From the NCBI GenBank assembly GCA_044224215.1, contig JBGAKX010000036.1:1-40925 (forward strand): a stretch of 40,925 nucleotides of DNA, read 5' to 3'. The translations under genes were made by a program, and so were the position numbers. This stretch comes from DAOMFM01 sp035429825. GTDB taxonomy: Bacteria; Acidobacteriota; Blastocatellia; UBA7656; JADIYM01. Below the pieces are notes generated by a model. That model had not been told where the DNA came from. It saw only the letters and a program-made list of their open reading frames with translations, and ran no database searches. Shown here in pieces: positions 7,946-16,762 of this stretch. How positions within the stretch are numbered: the stretch's first letter is position 1; the number at the start of each line of letters is the position of its first letter.

Positions 7946-9670
7946 ATGTCATCAGACAAACGGCACCGTATCACCGTTTACGCTCAAACAGACGTAGGGA
8001 TGGTTCGCGCTGGGAACGAGGACACGTTTCTCGTTCTCAACCTCGATACGTCCGACACGTGGACGCCTGTTACCATCGAGGACGATCCGCCCGAGCACCT
8101 TTCATCGTTTGAGCCGGTCGAATCCGGTGCCATCCTGGCGGTCTCGGATGGCATGGGTGGAGCCCTTGCGGGCGAGGTCGCTTCGCGCATGGCGGTCGAG
8201 GGCGTGCGCGAGCACATGCTGCTCTTCAAGACGCACGACACGTTCTCGACGTTTCCGTTCCACGAGCAGTTGCGGCTCGCCGTGGAGCAGGCCAACACGC
8301 ACATCAACAACGAGAGTGTCGGCAACGCCGACTATGCGGGCATGGGCGCGACGTTTACGGCCGCCGGCGTGCACGACGGTGCGCTGACGCTCGCGCAGAT
8401 CGGCGACAGCCGCTGCTACCTGGTCCGCGACAATCACATCACGCTGATGACGCACGACCAGTCGCTCGTCTGGCAACTCGTCGAAGCCGGCCATATCACC
8501 GAGGAAGAGGCCGAGACGCATCAGTACAAGAACGTCATCCTGCAGGCTCTCGGCGCGCAGCCGCGCGTCAACGTCGTCGTCGACCGTTTCGACATACACC
8601 AGGGCGACACGATTCTGCTCTGTTCCGACGGTCTGTCGGGCCGCGTCCGTTCCGAGGAGATGCTCGACATCGTGACGAAGAGCCCGAGCCTGAAGCAGGC
8701 GTGCGAAAGCCTGATCCAGCTCGCGAACAATCGAGGCGGCGAGGACAACATCACGGTCGTGCTCGCACGGTTCGAAGGCGAGTCCCTTCCGCCAGCCGGC
8801 GAGGTCCAGACCGAGCGAATCGAGCGCGACCCGAATCTGCCGTACGACGTCGACGACGAACTGTTTCTCGAGATCGAATCGACGCTGACGGGCGACGACG
8901 CCAAGCAGTCGCACGGCTCGGACGACGGTGCGAGTCCGGCGGTTGATCCATCGGTGACCACGTTCCTGACGCCTCCCGTTCCTCTCGGCGAGGACGCCGT
9001 GGTAGCTGCGTCCGACAGCGGCGAGCACGAGATCACACCCGAGATTGCATCGCACATCGCCAAGCTGAACGAGCGCGCGGACGTGCCCGTTGCGACGTCG
9101 GTCGGTTTGCCCGCGCTCACGGCGGACATGATTGCCGAGCACTCCAAATCGGCGGCCAGGCCCGCGGATTCCGGCAAGGCGGACCTCACGGGATTCGAAA
9201 AGCCCCACGCAACCGAGGCCGAACCGGAGCCTGAACGCGCGATGTTCGGTCCGACGATCATCGTCACGCTGCTCGCAGGCGCGCTCGTCCTGCTGGGGTA
9301 CTACCTGTACCAGCACCAGGCCGAGGCTGCACTCCAGCGCGAGCAGACGCTCGCCGAGGCGACTGCGATCGACATTCACGTCCAGAAGTCGAAACGGACG
9401 CTCGTCACGCTCGCGGCAAACATCGAAACGCTCCAGCCCGGACCCGATCACGACGAGGCGGTACGGTTGCGCGAGTCGGTTCAGAAGAAGATCGACGAGG
9501 TCGGTCCGCTCGTCGAACCGAACAACGCCAAGCCCGAGTCCGTGCGCGCCGCAAGGGACATCGTCACGCAGATCGACGCTGACATGTCACGAATCACGTC
9601 GATCGTCGAGAAGGCCGTGGCCCAGCCACCGGCCTCACCGAGTCCCGAGGACCACGTCAGTCCGAGTTGA
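7946..9670 (+). CDS. PP2C-type Ser/Thr protein phosphatase with membrane anchor
   Basis: This 574-residue protein removes phosphate from Ser/Thr targets of Hanks-type kinases. Residues 9-275 are a bacterial PP2C (PPM) domain with all metal-binding motifs: TDVGMVRAGNEDTF, VSDGMGG with Asp68, GATFTA, IGDSRCYL, LCSDGLSG and GGEDNITVV. An acidic, low-complexity linker follows, then one transmembrane helix at about 435-453 and a charged, probably coiled-coil C-terminal segment of about 110 residues. The catalytic domain should face the cytoplasm with the C-terminal segment outside. That outer segment is not a domain I recognise and could be a sensor. The 3' end overlaps the convergent PLP-enzyme gene by 14 bp. 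A kinase fragment lies at the left edge of the window but is not adjacent. Confidence 0.95.
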   Translation: MSSDKRHRITVYAQTDVGMVRAGNEDTFLVLNLDTSDTWTPVTIEDDPPEHLSSFEPVESGAILAVSDGMGGALAGEVASRMAVEGVREHMLLFKTHDTFSTFPFHEQLRLAVEQANTHINNESVGNADYAGMGATFTAAGVHDGALTLAQIGDSRCYLVRDNHITLMTHDQSLVWQLVEAGHITEEEAETHQYKNVILQALGAQPRVNVVVDRFDIHQGDTILLCSDGLSGRVRSEEMLDIVTKSPSLKQACESLIQLANNRGGEDNITVVLARFEGESLPPAGEVQTERIERDPNLPYDVDDELFLEIESTLTGDDAKQSHGSDDGASPAVDPSVTTFLTPPVPLGEDAVVAASDSGEHEITPEIASHIAKLNERADVPVATSVGLPALTADMIAEHSKSAARPADSGKADLTGFEKPHATEAEPEPERAMFGPTIIVTLLAGALVLLGYYLYQHQAEAALQREQTLAEATAIDIHVQKSKRTLVTLAANIETLQPGPDHDEAVRLRESVQKKIDEVGPLVEPNNAKPESVRAARDIVTQIDADMSRITSIVEKAVAQPPASPSPEDHVSPS

Positions 9671-10847
9671 GCCTGGCCAGCGCCTGGCTCAGATCGTCGA
9701 TCAGGTCGCCCGCGTCCTCGAGACCGACGGACAGCCGCACGAGACCGCCCGAAACGCCCGCCGCTGCCAGCTCTTCGGGTGACATCGCGCTCGCCCACAT
9801 AGCCGCCTGATGCACCAGCAGCGTCTCGACACCTCCGAGACTCGCGGCGCGTCGGGCCAGCCGGACCCTGGACAGGAGAGCCTCGGCCGCCGCGTAGCCG
9901 CCCTTCATCTCGAAACTGACCACGCCGCCGAATCCCGACATCTGCGATGCCGCGAGCGCGTGCTGCGGATGCGAGTCGAGCCCCGCGTAATGCACAACCG
10001 CGATCGCACGATGGGCCGACAGGGCCTCGGCTATCGCCTGGGCCGATCGGTTGTGACGCTCGACTCGCACGCCGAGCGTTCGAAGGCCGCGCAGCATCAA
10101 CCACGCGTCAAACGGGCTCGAGCACGATCCGAGGATGACCGCGGCATGCCAGATCTTCTCGATCGCCTCGGACGTTCCAGTCACCACGCCGGCCAGGAGG
10201 TCCGAATGGCCTCCGAGGTACTTGGTTGCCGAGTGAACCACGAGATCGATCCCGAATTCGAGCGGCCGCTGGTTTATCGGCGTCGCGAACGTGTTGTCTG
10301 CGACGGTCACCGCGCCGATTCGCTTCGCAATAGCAGCGACCGCGGCGAGATCGGTGATCCTCATCAACGGATTGCTCGGCGTTTCGACCACGATGACGCG
10401 CGTGTTCGGTCGGACCGCCTGCTCGAACTGTGCGGGCTCGGCCTGGTCGACGAACGTCGCCTCCACGCCGAACCTCGGCAGGAGTGACCGGAGCAGACCG
10501 GCCGTGCCGGCGTAGAGCGATTCCTGCGCCACGACGTGATCGCCTGCCGACACGTGCGCCATGATCGTGGCGGTGATGGCGCCCATCCCCGACGACGAGA
10601 GCATCGCAGCCTCGGCGCCCTCGAGCTGCGCCACCACAGCCGCAGTCTGCGTGTGCGTCGGATTCCCGTACCGCGTGTAGAACCGGTCGTGGCGCGGACG
10701 ATTCGCCATGTCGGCGAATTCCTCTTCGGAGTCGGCGCCAAACGTCGACGTCTGCCAGATCGGCGGCGATACGGCCGGTGTCGAGTTGAAGGGATCGTCC
10801 GCGTGGATTGCAATCGAGTCGAGCGCGAGCTTGCGACGTTCATCCAT
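9657..10847 (-). CDS. Second Cys/Met metabolism PLP enzyme (cystathionine gamma-synthase/lyase or methionine gamma-lyase type)
   Basis: This 396-residue paralogue-like member of the same fold-type I family as the 6632-7774 gene has YTRYGNPT, SSSGMGAI and the PLP lysine Lys209 in HSATKYLGGHSD. It reacts on sulfur amino acids or O-acylated homoserine. The sequence differs substantially from the first copy (for example an N-terminus with WQTSTFGADSEEEF), so the two are probably different activities rather than a recent duplication. It stands alone on the minus strand. Its stop overlaps the end of the PP2C gene by 14 bp, with the two genes convergent. Homologues include MetB, MetZ, MetY and methionine gamma-lyase. 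I cannot choose among them from motifs alone. Confidence 0.9.
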   Translation of the reverse strand: MDERRKLALDSIAIHADDPFNSTPAVSPPIWQTSTFGADSEEEFADMANRPRHDRFYTRYGNPTHTQTAAVVAQLEGAEAAMLSSSGMGAITATIMAHVSAGDHVVAQESLYAGTAGLLRSLLPRFGVEATFVDQAEPAQFEQAVRPNTRVIVVETPSNPLMRITDLAAVAAIAKRIGAVTVADNTFATPINQRPLEFGIDLVVHSATKYLGGHSDLLAGVVTGTSEAIEKIWHAAVILGSCSSPFDAWLMLRGLRTLGVRVERHNRSAQAIAEALSAHRAIAVVHYAGLDSHPQHALAASQMSGFGGVVSFEMKGGYAAAEALLSRVRLARRAASLGGVETLLVHQAAMWASAMSPEELAAAGVSGGLVRLSVGLEDAGDLIDDLSQALARLNSD

Positions 10848-10875
10848 GACTGTTCACCGCGTGTCGCATTCCCGT

Positions 10876-10881
10876 TACAAT
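10876..10881 (+). promoter_or_regulatory. -10-like box of the DUF2203 gene
   Basis: TACAAT ends 9 nt before the ATG at 10891, too close for a normal leader. The only purine-rich word (GAGGA) touches the start codon, so it cannot serve as a Shine-Dalgarno site. No good -35 box is seen. Confidence 0.35.
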
Positions 10882-10890
10882 GGACGAGGA

Positions 10891-11292
10891 ATGCACGAAA
10901 GGTTATTCACACTTGCGGAGGCCCGAGCCGCCATCGCGCTGCTGCGCGAGCCGCTCGCGACGCTGCGCGACGAGCAGGTCGTCCTTGCCGCGCTGCACCC
11001 GCAGATTGCAAAGGCGAGCGCCAACGCCGCCAGCAACGGCGGCAGTCCCTTTGGGACGCAGTACGTCGAGCACGCGCTCCGTTTCGCCGAGGCGATCGAC
11101 GCCATCGAACAGGTCGGCGCGATCATCAAGGATTTCTCGACTGGTCTCGTCGACTTCCCGCACGAGCACGAGGGCCGGATCGTCTACTTGTGCTGGAGGC
11201 TTGGCGAGGAGGATCTCGGCTGGTGGCACGAGATCGAGGACGGGTTTGCCGGGCGGCAGCGGATAGAAGAGGCCTTCGAAGGGTCGCATTGA
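10891..11292 (+). CDS. DUF2203 family protein
   Basis: This small soluble protein of 133 residues has the DUF2203 pattern: an N-terminal FTLAEARAAI helix, then KDFSTGLVDFP, YLCWRLGE, WWHEIEDGFAGRQ at the C-terminus. The family is widespread in bacteria and its biochemical role is unknown. The ATG at 10891 is chosen because the family starts at the FTL segment. The frame is open 61 codons further upstream but that part reads across the divergent gene's start region. It is convergent with tatA, with a shared hairpin between them. No functional claim is made beyond family membership. Confidence 0.85.
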   Translation: MHERLFTLAEARAAIALLREPLATLRDEQVVLAALHPQIAKASANAASNGGSPFGTQYVEHALRFAEAIDAIEQVGAIIKDFSTGLVDFPHEHEGRIVYLCWRLGEEDLGWWHEIEDGFAGRQRIEEAFEGSH

Positions 11293-11297
11293 ATCCG

Positions 11298-11330
11298 GGG
11301 TGTTCGGCGGATCCATCCGGACGAACACCC
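11298..11330. terminator. Bidirectional hairpin between DUF2203 and tatA
   Basis: GGGTGTTCG (11298-11306) pairs perfectly with CGAACACCC (11322-11330), and the inside (CGGAT/ATCCG) extends the stem to about 14 pairs. It lies between the stops of two convergent genes, so it can serve both transcripts. T-runs are weak on both sides. Confidence 0.6.
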
Positions 11331-11347
11331 GTGAAAGCCGACGAGCG

Positions 11348-11590
11348 CTAGACGTTCTTGCCGAACGACGTCTGGGACGACTGAGCTGCGGGCTGGTCGG
11401 ACCCTTCCGCGATCTGCTGCGTCGGCCGGGGCGGTTCGATCTCTTCCTTCTCGCTCTCACGGACCGCCGACTTGAAGTTGCGAATCGCGGACCCCACGCC
11501 CTTGCCGAGCTCCGGAAGTTTCCGCGTGCCGAACAGCAGCACGACGATGACAAGGATAACCAGCAGCTCAGGCATTCCAAGATTTGGCAT
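11348..11590 (-). CDS. tatA: Sec-independent translocase subunit TatA/TatE
   Basis: This 80-residue protein has the TatA layout. A short periplasmic N-terminus leads into one transmembrane helix (about residues 7-20), the FG hinge (FGTRKLPELG), an amphipathic helix (GKGVGSAIRNFK) and a polar acidic tail. TatA oligomers form the size-variable pathway for folded proteins bearing twin-arginine signals. A GAGGGAG ribosome-binding site precedes the ATG. tatB and tatC are not in the window, so this is a stand-alone copy. TatA versus TatE or TatB rests on the hinge and the short tail and is fairly safe. Confidence 0.93.
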   Translation of the reverse strand: MPNLGMPELLVILVIVVLLFGTRKLPELGKGVGSAIRNFKSAVRESEKEEIEPPRPTQQIAEGSDQPAAQSSQTSFGKNV

Positions 11591-11749
11591 AACTCCCTCA
11601 ACTCCTCACCGAGTAAGTCCCCGTAAGACAAAAGGATACTAGACCGCGGCCCGTATTGTGTCAAACCGGGCCACACCTGGGACGCGATCCGCACCTGACG
11701 GGTTTGACGATCTCTCCGCACGCCGGCCGTTCGGTGGATTCATGCGTTG

Positions 11750-13651
11750 CTACAGAATCTCGCGCGTGTCGCCGACGCGCCGCGTCACCCGTTCCCGATC
11801 GAGCCATTCCAGGAGCGGAATCGTGAATTTTCGCGACAACCCCCCGGTCAGGTCGCGGAATGCCGCGATGTCGAGCGTCCGGTCGATCGCCGCGCGGTCG
11901 CGCACGCGCTGTTTCAGGTCGTCGAGCACCGCGGCGTGGTACAGCAGGTCGCCAAGTCGTACGAGCTTCCCCTCGCGCGACAGCAGATCGGTGAACTTCC
12001 TCGCCTTGGCGTCCGCGACGCCCGCGCGACCGATGACTTCCGGCAATGTCAGCGCCTCGAGGCCGGATCCGCGAACCACGTCCTCGCACTTCGCCTTAGC
12101 CGCTTCGTCCTCCGCGGTCAGACCCGTTCCCCGCCCCGCGAGCCGAAGCACGTCGCGATCGCGCTCGAACCGTCCGGCCGCGATCTGCATGCCGACGATC
12201 GCCTTGAAGACCTCGACGGGTAGCCGGGGAAACACGGCGCCTCGCAGTTCTTCGAGCGGTATGCCAGGGGCGATCGGCTCGCGCTTGTGGAACGCCTTGA
12301 CGGCATCGATCGACCGCTCGCACAGGCGCTCGACGGCCCCGGAGTCGATCCAGCGAAGCGGCTGGTCCGATACCTCGCGCGCGACGCCGCGTGCGCAGAG
12401 TGCCTCGGCGGCACCACGAATCTCGTCGTCGGTCATGCCCGTCTGTGCCGCCAACTCCGCAAGGCTCAGGCCGCGACCGGCCGCGCGCGCCAGGCGAAGC
12501 CGGATTCGCTCGTGGGCATCCGCGGTCTCGATCGCGGTGAGCCATTCGAGCGCGCGCGCGTCCGCCCGACGATGCTTTTGCGCCAATGCGTCGAGCACGA
12601 TGCCACCACCGATGGTGACCTGCGGCGAATACGTGCGGATGATGAAGCGGTCGCCAGGCATCGCAAGGATGGGAGACTCGAGCCGCATCTGCACGAGCGC
12701 GGATTCGCCCGCGGCTACCGACTCGCGACCGAGCAGGGCGACCCGCGCGATGACCTCGTTCGTTCCGTGATGAAACCGGACTCGAGTGCGGTGCTCGACC
12801 GGACGCGGCGCGGTTTCGACGAGGTTCAATCGGACATCGAGCATCGAGGTCTCGTGGAACCGCCCGACGGGCGCGAGCGCGCGCCCGCGAGTCACCTCTT
12901 CGAGCTCGACGCCCTGCAGGTTAACCGCCGTGCGCTGGGCCACTTCTGCGGACGGTGCAGATTCGCCGTGGACCTGCAGCCCGCGGACCTTCACCTTCCG
13001 CCCGCCGGGAACGAGCTCGAGCGCATCGCCGACATGCACGCTTCCAGAGATCAGCGTTCCCGTGAGCACGGTGCCAAAGCCCTTGACGGTGAACGCTCGA
13101 TCGACCGGGAGGCGGAACGGTTGATCGGGGCTGCGCGCCGGAACCGCGGCGGCGAGCCTGAACAGCGTCTCGGTGAGCTCTTCAATTCCCTTGCCCGTGG
13201 TGGAACTGACACCCACGATGGGCGCGCCCTCGAGGAACGAGCCTGCGACGTAGTCTTCGATCTCTGCTCGCGCCAGGTCGAGCAGCTCGGGCTCGACCAT
13301 GTCGATCTTGGTCAGCGCGACGATCCCCGCCGTCACGCCGAGGAGTCTGCAGATGTCGAAGTGCTCGCGGGTCTGTGGCATCACCGATTCGTCGGCCGCG
13401 ATCACGAGGATCACGAGGTCGATCCCGTGCACTCCTGCCAGCATGTTCTTTACGAAGCGTTCGTGTCCGGGCACATCGACAAAGCCGAGTTGGATGCCGT
13501 GCTTCTCCAGGTGTGCAAAGCCGATGTCGATGGTGATGCCCCGCTGCTTCTCCTCCTTCAGGCGGTCGGCATCGATGCCCGTGAGGGCCCGAACCAGCGA
13601 CGTCTTGCCGTGATCGATGTGGCCTGCGGTGCCGACAATGACGTGCCTCAT
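11750..13651 (-). CDS. selB: Selenocysteine-specific elongation factor SelB
   Basis: This 633-residue GTPase delivers Sec-tRNA to UGA codons that carry a SECIS hairpin. G motifs are G1 GHIDHGKT (10-17), G3 DVPGH (59-63) and G4 TKID (114-117). Translation-factor beta barrels follow, then a long C-terminal region of winged-helix repeats that in the family binds SECIS RNA. The total length matches the Moorella-type SelB. The ATG at 13651 is chosen because it places MRHVIVGTAGHIDHGK at the N-terminus. The open frame reaches 13771 but the extra 40 residues are not family-like. selA, selD and tRNA-Sec are not in the window. A TACAAT box 8 nt upstream suggests a leaderless message. Confidence 0.96.
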   Translation of the reverse strand: MRHVIVGTAGHIDHGKTSLVRALTGIDADRLKEEKQRGITIDIGFAHLEKHGIQLGFVDVPGHERFVKNMLAGVHGIDLVILVIAADESVMPQTREHFDICRLLGVTAGIVALTKIDMVEPELLDLARAEIEDYVAGSFLEGAPIVGVSSTTGKGIEELTETLFRLAAAVPARSPDQPFRLPVDRAFTVKGFGTVLTGTLISGSVHVGDALELVPGGRKVKVRGLQVHGESAPSAEVAQRTAVNLQGVELEEVTRGRALAPVGRFHETSMLDVRLNLVETAPRPVEHRTRVRFHHGTNEVIARVALLGRESVAAGESALVQMRLESPILAMPGDRFIIRTYSPQVTIGGGIVLDALAQKHRRADARALEWLTAIETADAHERIRLRLARAAGRGLSLAELAAQTGMTDDEIRGAAEALCARGVAREVSDQPLRWIDSGAVERLCERSIDAVKAFHKREPIAPGIPLEELRGAVFPRLPVEVFKAIVGMQIAAGRFERDRDVLRLAGRGTGLTAEDEAAKAKCEDVVRGSGLEALTLPEVIGRAGVADAKARKFTDLLSREGKLVRLGDLLYHAAVLDDLKQRVRDRAAIDRTLDIAAFRDLTGGLSRKFTIPLLEWLDRERVTRRVGDTREIL

Positions 13652-13659
13652 GCGCGCGA

Positions 13660-13665
13660 ATTGTA
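13660..13665 (-). promoter_or_regulatory. -10-like box of selB
   Basis: TACAAT on the minus strand ends 8 nt before the selB ATG. No convincing -35 box is visible. The spacing fits a leaderless transcript, as at several other genes here. Confidence 0.3.
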
Positions 13666-13795
13666 CATCACGGGTCATCGGCCGCGGCCCGATGTGGTAA
13701 GCTCGGTCCATTCTTTGAGACCAGTGCGGGAACGGCGCCCGCATGCTTGTCCAGGGTCTCGTCGTCCGCACTCACCAAACAGGTTGCAGCCCCTT

Positions 13796-16762
13796 ATGTG
13801 GACGCGATTCGTCGTCGCATTGCTGCTGGCACCCATACTCGCAGTTTCCGCGGGGAGCACTGGCACTGCCGACGCGCAGCGCAAACCTGCACAGCCTGCA
13901 ACGACTCGCGGAGCATGGGACCCGGAATCGCTCGCACGACCCGCGCTCTTCGTGACGACGAACCGCAATGGACTCCCGCAGAGCCTGGTCGACGCAATGG
14001 CGTTCGACGCACAGGGATTCCTCTGGGTCGGCACGGGCGACGGCGCGGTCGTGTCCAACGCCGAGCGCTGGACCGTCGTCAACATGCCGAACCGCACGGT
14101 GTCGAACTACGTGACGGCTATCTGTCCCGACGCGAACGGTTCGCTCTGGTTCGGGACGCGCGAAGCCGGCGTGTCGCGCCTCAGCCAGGGAGAGTGGACG
14201 ACGTTCGCGGTCGATGCGGGGCTTCCGAGCAACCGGATCCGCGCGATTCTCGAAACGTCGTCCGTCGGCGAAGGCCACAGTATCTGGGCTGCGACGGACT
14301 CGGGCCTTGCCGTGTTCGACGGCCAGCACTGGAGCACTGTCGCGTTGCCCGACGGACTGCCGGCGACTGGCATCCAGGCGTTGTTCGAAGTGCGCGACAC
14401 TGTCGGCGCGTCGAGCCTGTGGGTCGGGACGACGCACGGGGCCGCGCGTCGAACCCAGGATGGATGGACGACGCTTGGGTTGGCCGACGGGCTTCCCAGT
14501 CTGGACGTCGCGTGTTTTGGCACGACCACCGGAGACGACGGGCTGCAGCAATTCTGGATCGGAACGCACAACGGCCTCGCACGGTACGACGGCAGCCGGT
14601 TCGTTCCGGTCGTCGACGGTCAGCTTCCGTCGCAGGACATCCGCTGCCTGCGCGAAACGGTGGCGCCGTCCGGCAGGTCGACGCTGTGGATCGGCACGGC
14701 CGAGGGCCTCGTGCGTTTCTCGGATGGCGCGTGGCGTTCGTTCTCCGGCCGGGACGGGCTTCCTGCCGACACCGTCGTGAGCATGCTGGACTATTCGCCA
14801 CCGGGCGGCACGCGCTCGCTCTACATTGGCATGCTCGGCGGCCTCGTGCAGATGGATTTTGACGGGTGGGAGACGCTGGACACGTCCGCAGGCTTGCCGA
14901 GCAACCTGGTCTACTCGATCCTGCCGTCGACGTCGGCGGACGGAGGATCGTCGCTGTGGGTCGGGACCGAAAAGGGCCTCTGCCGCTTTGCCGACGGCAA
15001 GCGGACCGTGTTCACGCGCGATGACGGTCTGCCAGCCAATGCGGTAGTCAGCATCTTCGAGATCGGCGATGCGCCGGCGACCTCTCACCTCTTCGTCGGC
15101 ACCGAATCGGGACTCGCTCGATTCGAAAACGAGCGTTTTGTCGATGTGCCGCTCGCGCCGGAGCTCTCGCGAAAGGAGATCCGGTCGGTCCTCGCCTCGC
15201 AGGGCGACGCGGGCGGCGAGGAGCTGTGGGTTTCGGCGCTCGGCGGTATCGGCCGGTTCTCGGGCGGAAAGTGGCGCTCATACACGACGGCGGACGGCCT
15301 TCCCAGCAACAGCGTGCTCGCGATCGCGGAGTCGCGCGCGCTCGACGGCACACGCACGCTGTGGGCAGCCACGTATGGCGGGCTTGCGCGCTTCCGCAAC
15401 GAGTCGTGGGAAGCCGTCGGCACATCGGCGGGATTCCCGCGCGGCGAGGTCATCAGCCTGCACGTGTCGACGCGCGCCGACCGCAGCCAGGTGCTCTGGG
15501 TCGGCATGGGCGACACGGGTATCGCGCGGCTGGAGCTTTCCGATCCACAGGCGAGGTGGCTCACCCTCAACGACACGACGACGCCTGCGCTCCCGAACAA
15601 CGTCGTGTACCAGATCTGCGAGGACCGGCGCGGCCGGATCTATCTCGTCACGAATCGCGGCGTCGCGCGGCTGACGGACGGAACGGCGCCGAACCCAACG
15701 CCCGCGGACATATCGATCCGGACGTTCACGACGGCAAACGGGCTGCCGAACAACGAGGGCAACGCCGGCGCGTCAGCCGTCGACAAGCTCGGTCGCATCT
15801 GGGTTGGCACGGTCGAGGGCGCCGCCGTCTTTGACCCGGCGGCGGAATCCACCGCCGCAACGCCGCTGCCGCTCTACATCGTCCGGTCGATGCGCGGTTC
15901 CGGCGCGCCATTCGCTGGAAGCGGCGCGGAGCTGAAGCACGACGACGCCGACGCCGTATTCGAGTACGCGCTGCTCGACTACTCCGGGCACGGGGCCGTC
16001 GAGTACCGGACGCAGTTGCTGGGTCTCGACGACGCCCCGTCCGACTGGACTCTCGACGCCAAAAAGGAGTACACGCGGGTCCCGGCGGGAAACTACACGT
16101 TCGAAGTGTGGCCCGCGATCACAACGGCATTGTCGCCGGACCGACCATTCTCGCGTTTGTCGAGCGCCCGCGCCGTGGCGAACGTGGTGGGCGTATCTCC
16201 TGTACGGCCTGGCGATCGGCACGCTGGTCTATGCCAGCATGAAGCTGTGGTTCCGCGCGCTCGAGCGCAACAACGAAGTGCTCGAACGCGGTATCTACGA
16301 ACGCACGGCCGAGATTGCCGAGAAGATCCGCGAGGCCGAAGCGTCGGAGCGGCGTGCACGCCGGGAACAGGAGCGCGCGATCGAGGCGAATCGGGCAAAG
16401 TCGATGTTCCTCGCCAACATGAGCCACGAGCTGCGGACGCCGCTCAATGCGATTCTCGGCTTCGTGCAGTTGATGGATCGCGACGGACGCGCAGCGCGGA
16501 GGATCGCGAGAACCTCGCGGTCACCGCGCGCAGCGGCGAGAACCTGCCGGCCCTGATCCTCGACCTGCTGACGGTGTCGCAATCCCAGCGGGCGGCACGG
16601 CGCTCGAGGAGCACGCGTTCGATCTCCATCGGCTGTTGCGCGGCGTCGACGAGATGTTCGAGCCGAGGCACAGCCTCGGCCTGCATCTCGCGACCACGAT
16701 TTCGCCGACCGTGCCGCGGTACGTGTGGGGCGACGAGAACAAGCTGCGACAGACGCTCATAA
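13796..16762 (+). CDS. Two-component sensor with double beta-propeller, N-terminal sensor part of a hybrid histidine kinase
   Basis: The protein starts with a signal sequence (hydrophobic residues 5-19). It continues with 14 two-component-regulator propeller repeats of the LWVGT...GLARF type, enough for two seven-bladed propellers, between roughly 14025 and 15840. A Y_Y_Y-like Ig domain follows, ending at PAGNYTFEVW. This half should sit in the periplasm and sense an extracellular ligand, often a polysaccharide in relatives. From about 16111 the frame is no longer the native one, although it stays open to 16762. The true continuation is in other frames and is described in the next entry. ATG 13796 is the natural start. 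The gene diverges from selB. Confidence 0.85.
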   Translation: MWTRFVVALLLAPILAVSAGSTGTADAQRKPAQPATTRGAWDPESLARPALFVTTNRNGLPQSLVDAMAFDAQGFLWVGTGDGAVVSNAERWTVVNMPNRTVSNYVTAICPDANGSLWFGTREAGVSRLSQGEWTTFAVDAGLPSNRIRAILETSSVGEGHSIWAATDSGLAVFDGQHWSTVALPDGLPATGIQALFEVRDTVGASSLWVGTTHGAARRTQDGWTTLGLADGLPSLDVACFGTTTGDDGLQQFWIGTHNGLARYDGSRFVPVVDGQLPSQDIRCLRETVAPSGRSTLWIGTAEGLVRFSDGAWRSFSGRDGLPADTVVSMLDYSPPGGTRSLYIGMLGGLVQMDFDGWETLDTSAGLPSNLVYSILPSTSADGGSSLWVGTEKGLCRFADGKRTVFTRDDGLPANAVVSIFEIGDAPATSHLFVGTESGLARFENERFVDVPLAPELSRKEIRSVLASQGDAGGEELWVSALGGIGRFSGGKWRSYTTADGLPSNSVLAIAESRALDGTRTLWAATYGGLARFRNESWEAVGTSAGFPRGEVISLHVSTRADRSQVLWVGMGDTGIARLELSDPQARWLTLNDTTTPALPNNVVYQICEDRRGRIYLVTNRGVARLTDGTAPNPTPADISIRTFTTANGLPNNEGNAGASAVDKLGRIWVGTVEGAAVFDPAAESTAATPLPLYIVRSMRGSGAPFAGSGAELKHDDADAVFEYALLDYSGHGAVEYRTQLLGLDDAPSDWTLDAKKEYTRVPAGNYTFEVWPAITTALSPDRPFSRLSSARAVANVVGVSPVRPGDRHAGLCQHEAVVPRARAQQRSARTRYLRTHGRDCREDPRGRSVGAACTPGTGARDRGESGKVDVPRQHEPRAADAAQCDSRLRAVDGSRRTRSAEDRENLAVTARSGENLPALILDLLTVSQSQRAARRSRSTRSISIGCCAASTRCSSRGTASACISRPRFRRPCRGTCGATRTSCDRRS

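Noticed and set aside
12287..13795. Open frame on the plus strand running across selB into the sensor kinase
   Set aside because: It is the antisense of selB in a GC-rich genome. The native kinase start is the ATG at 13796 with a signal peptide.
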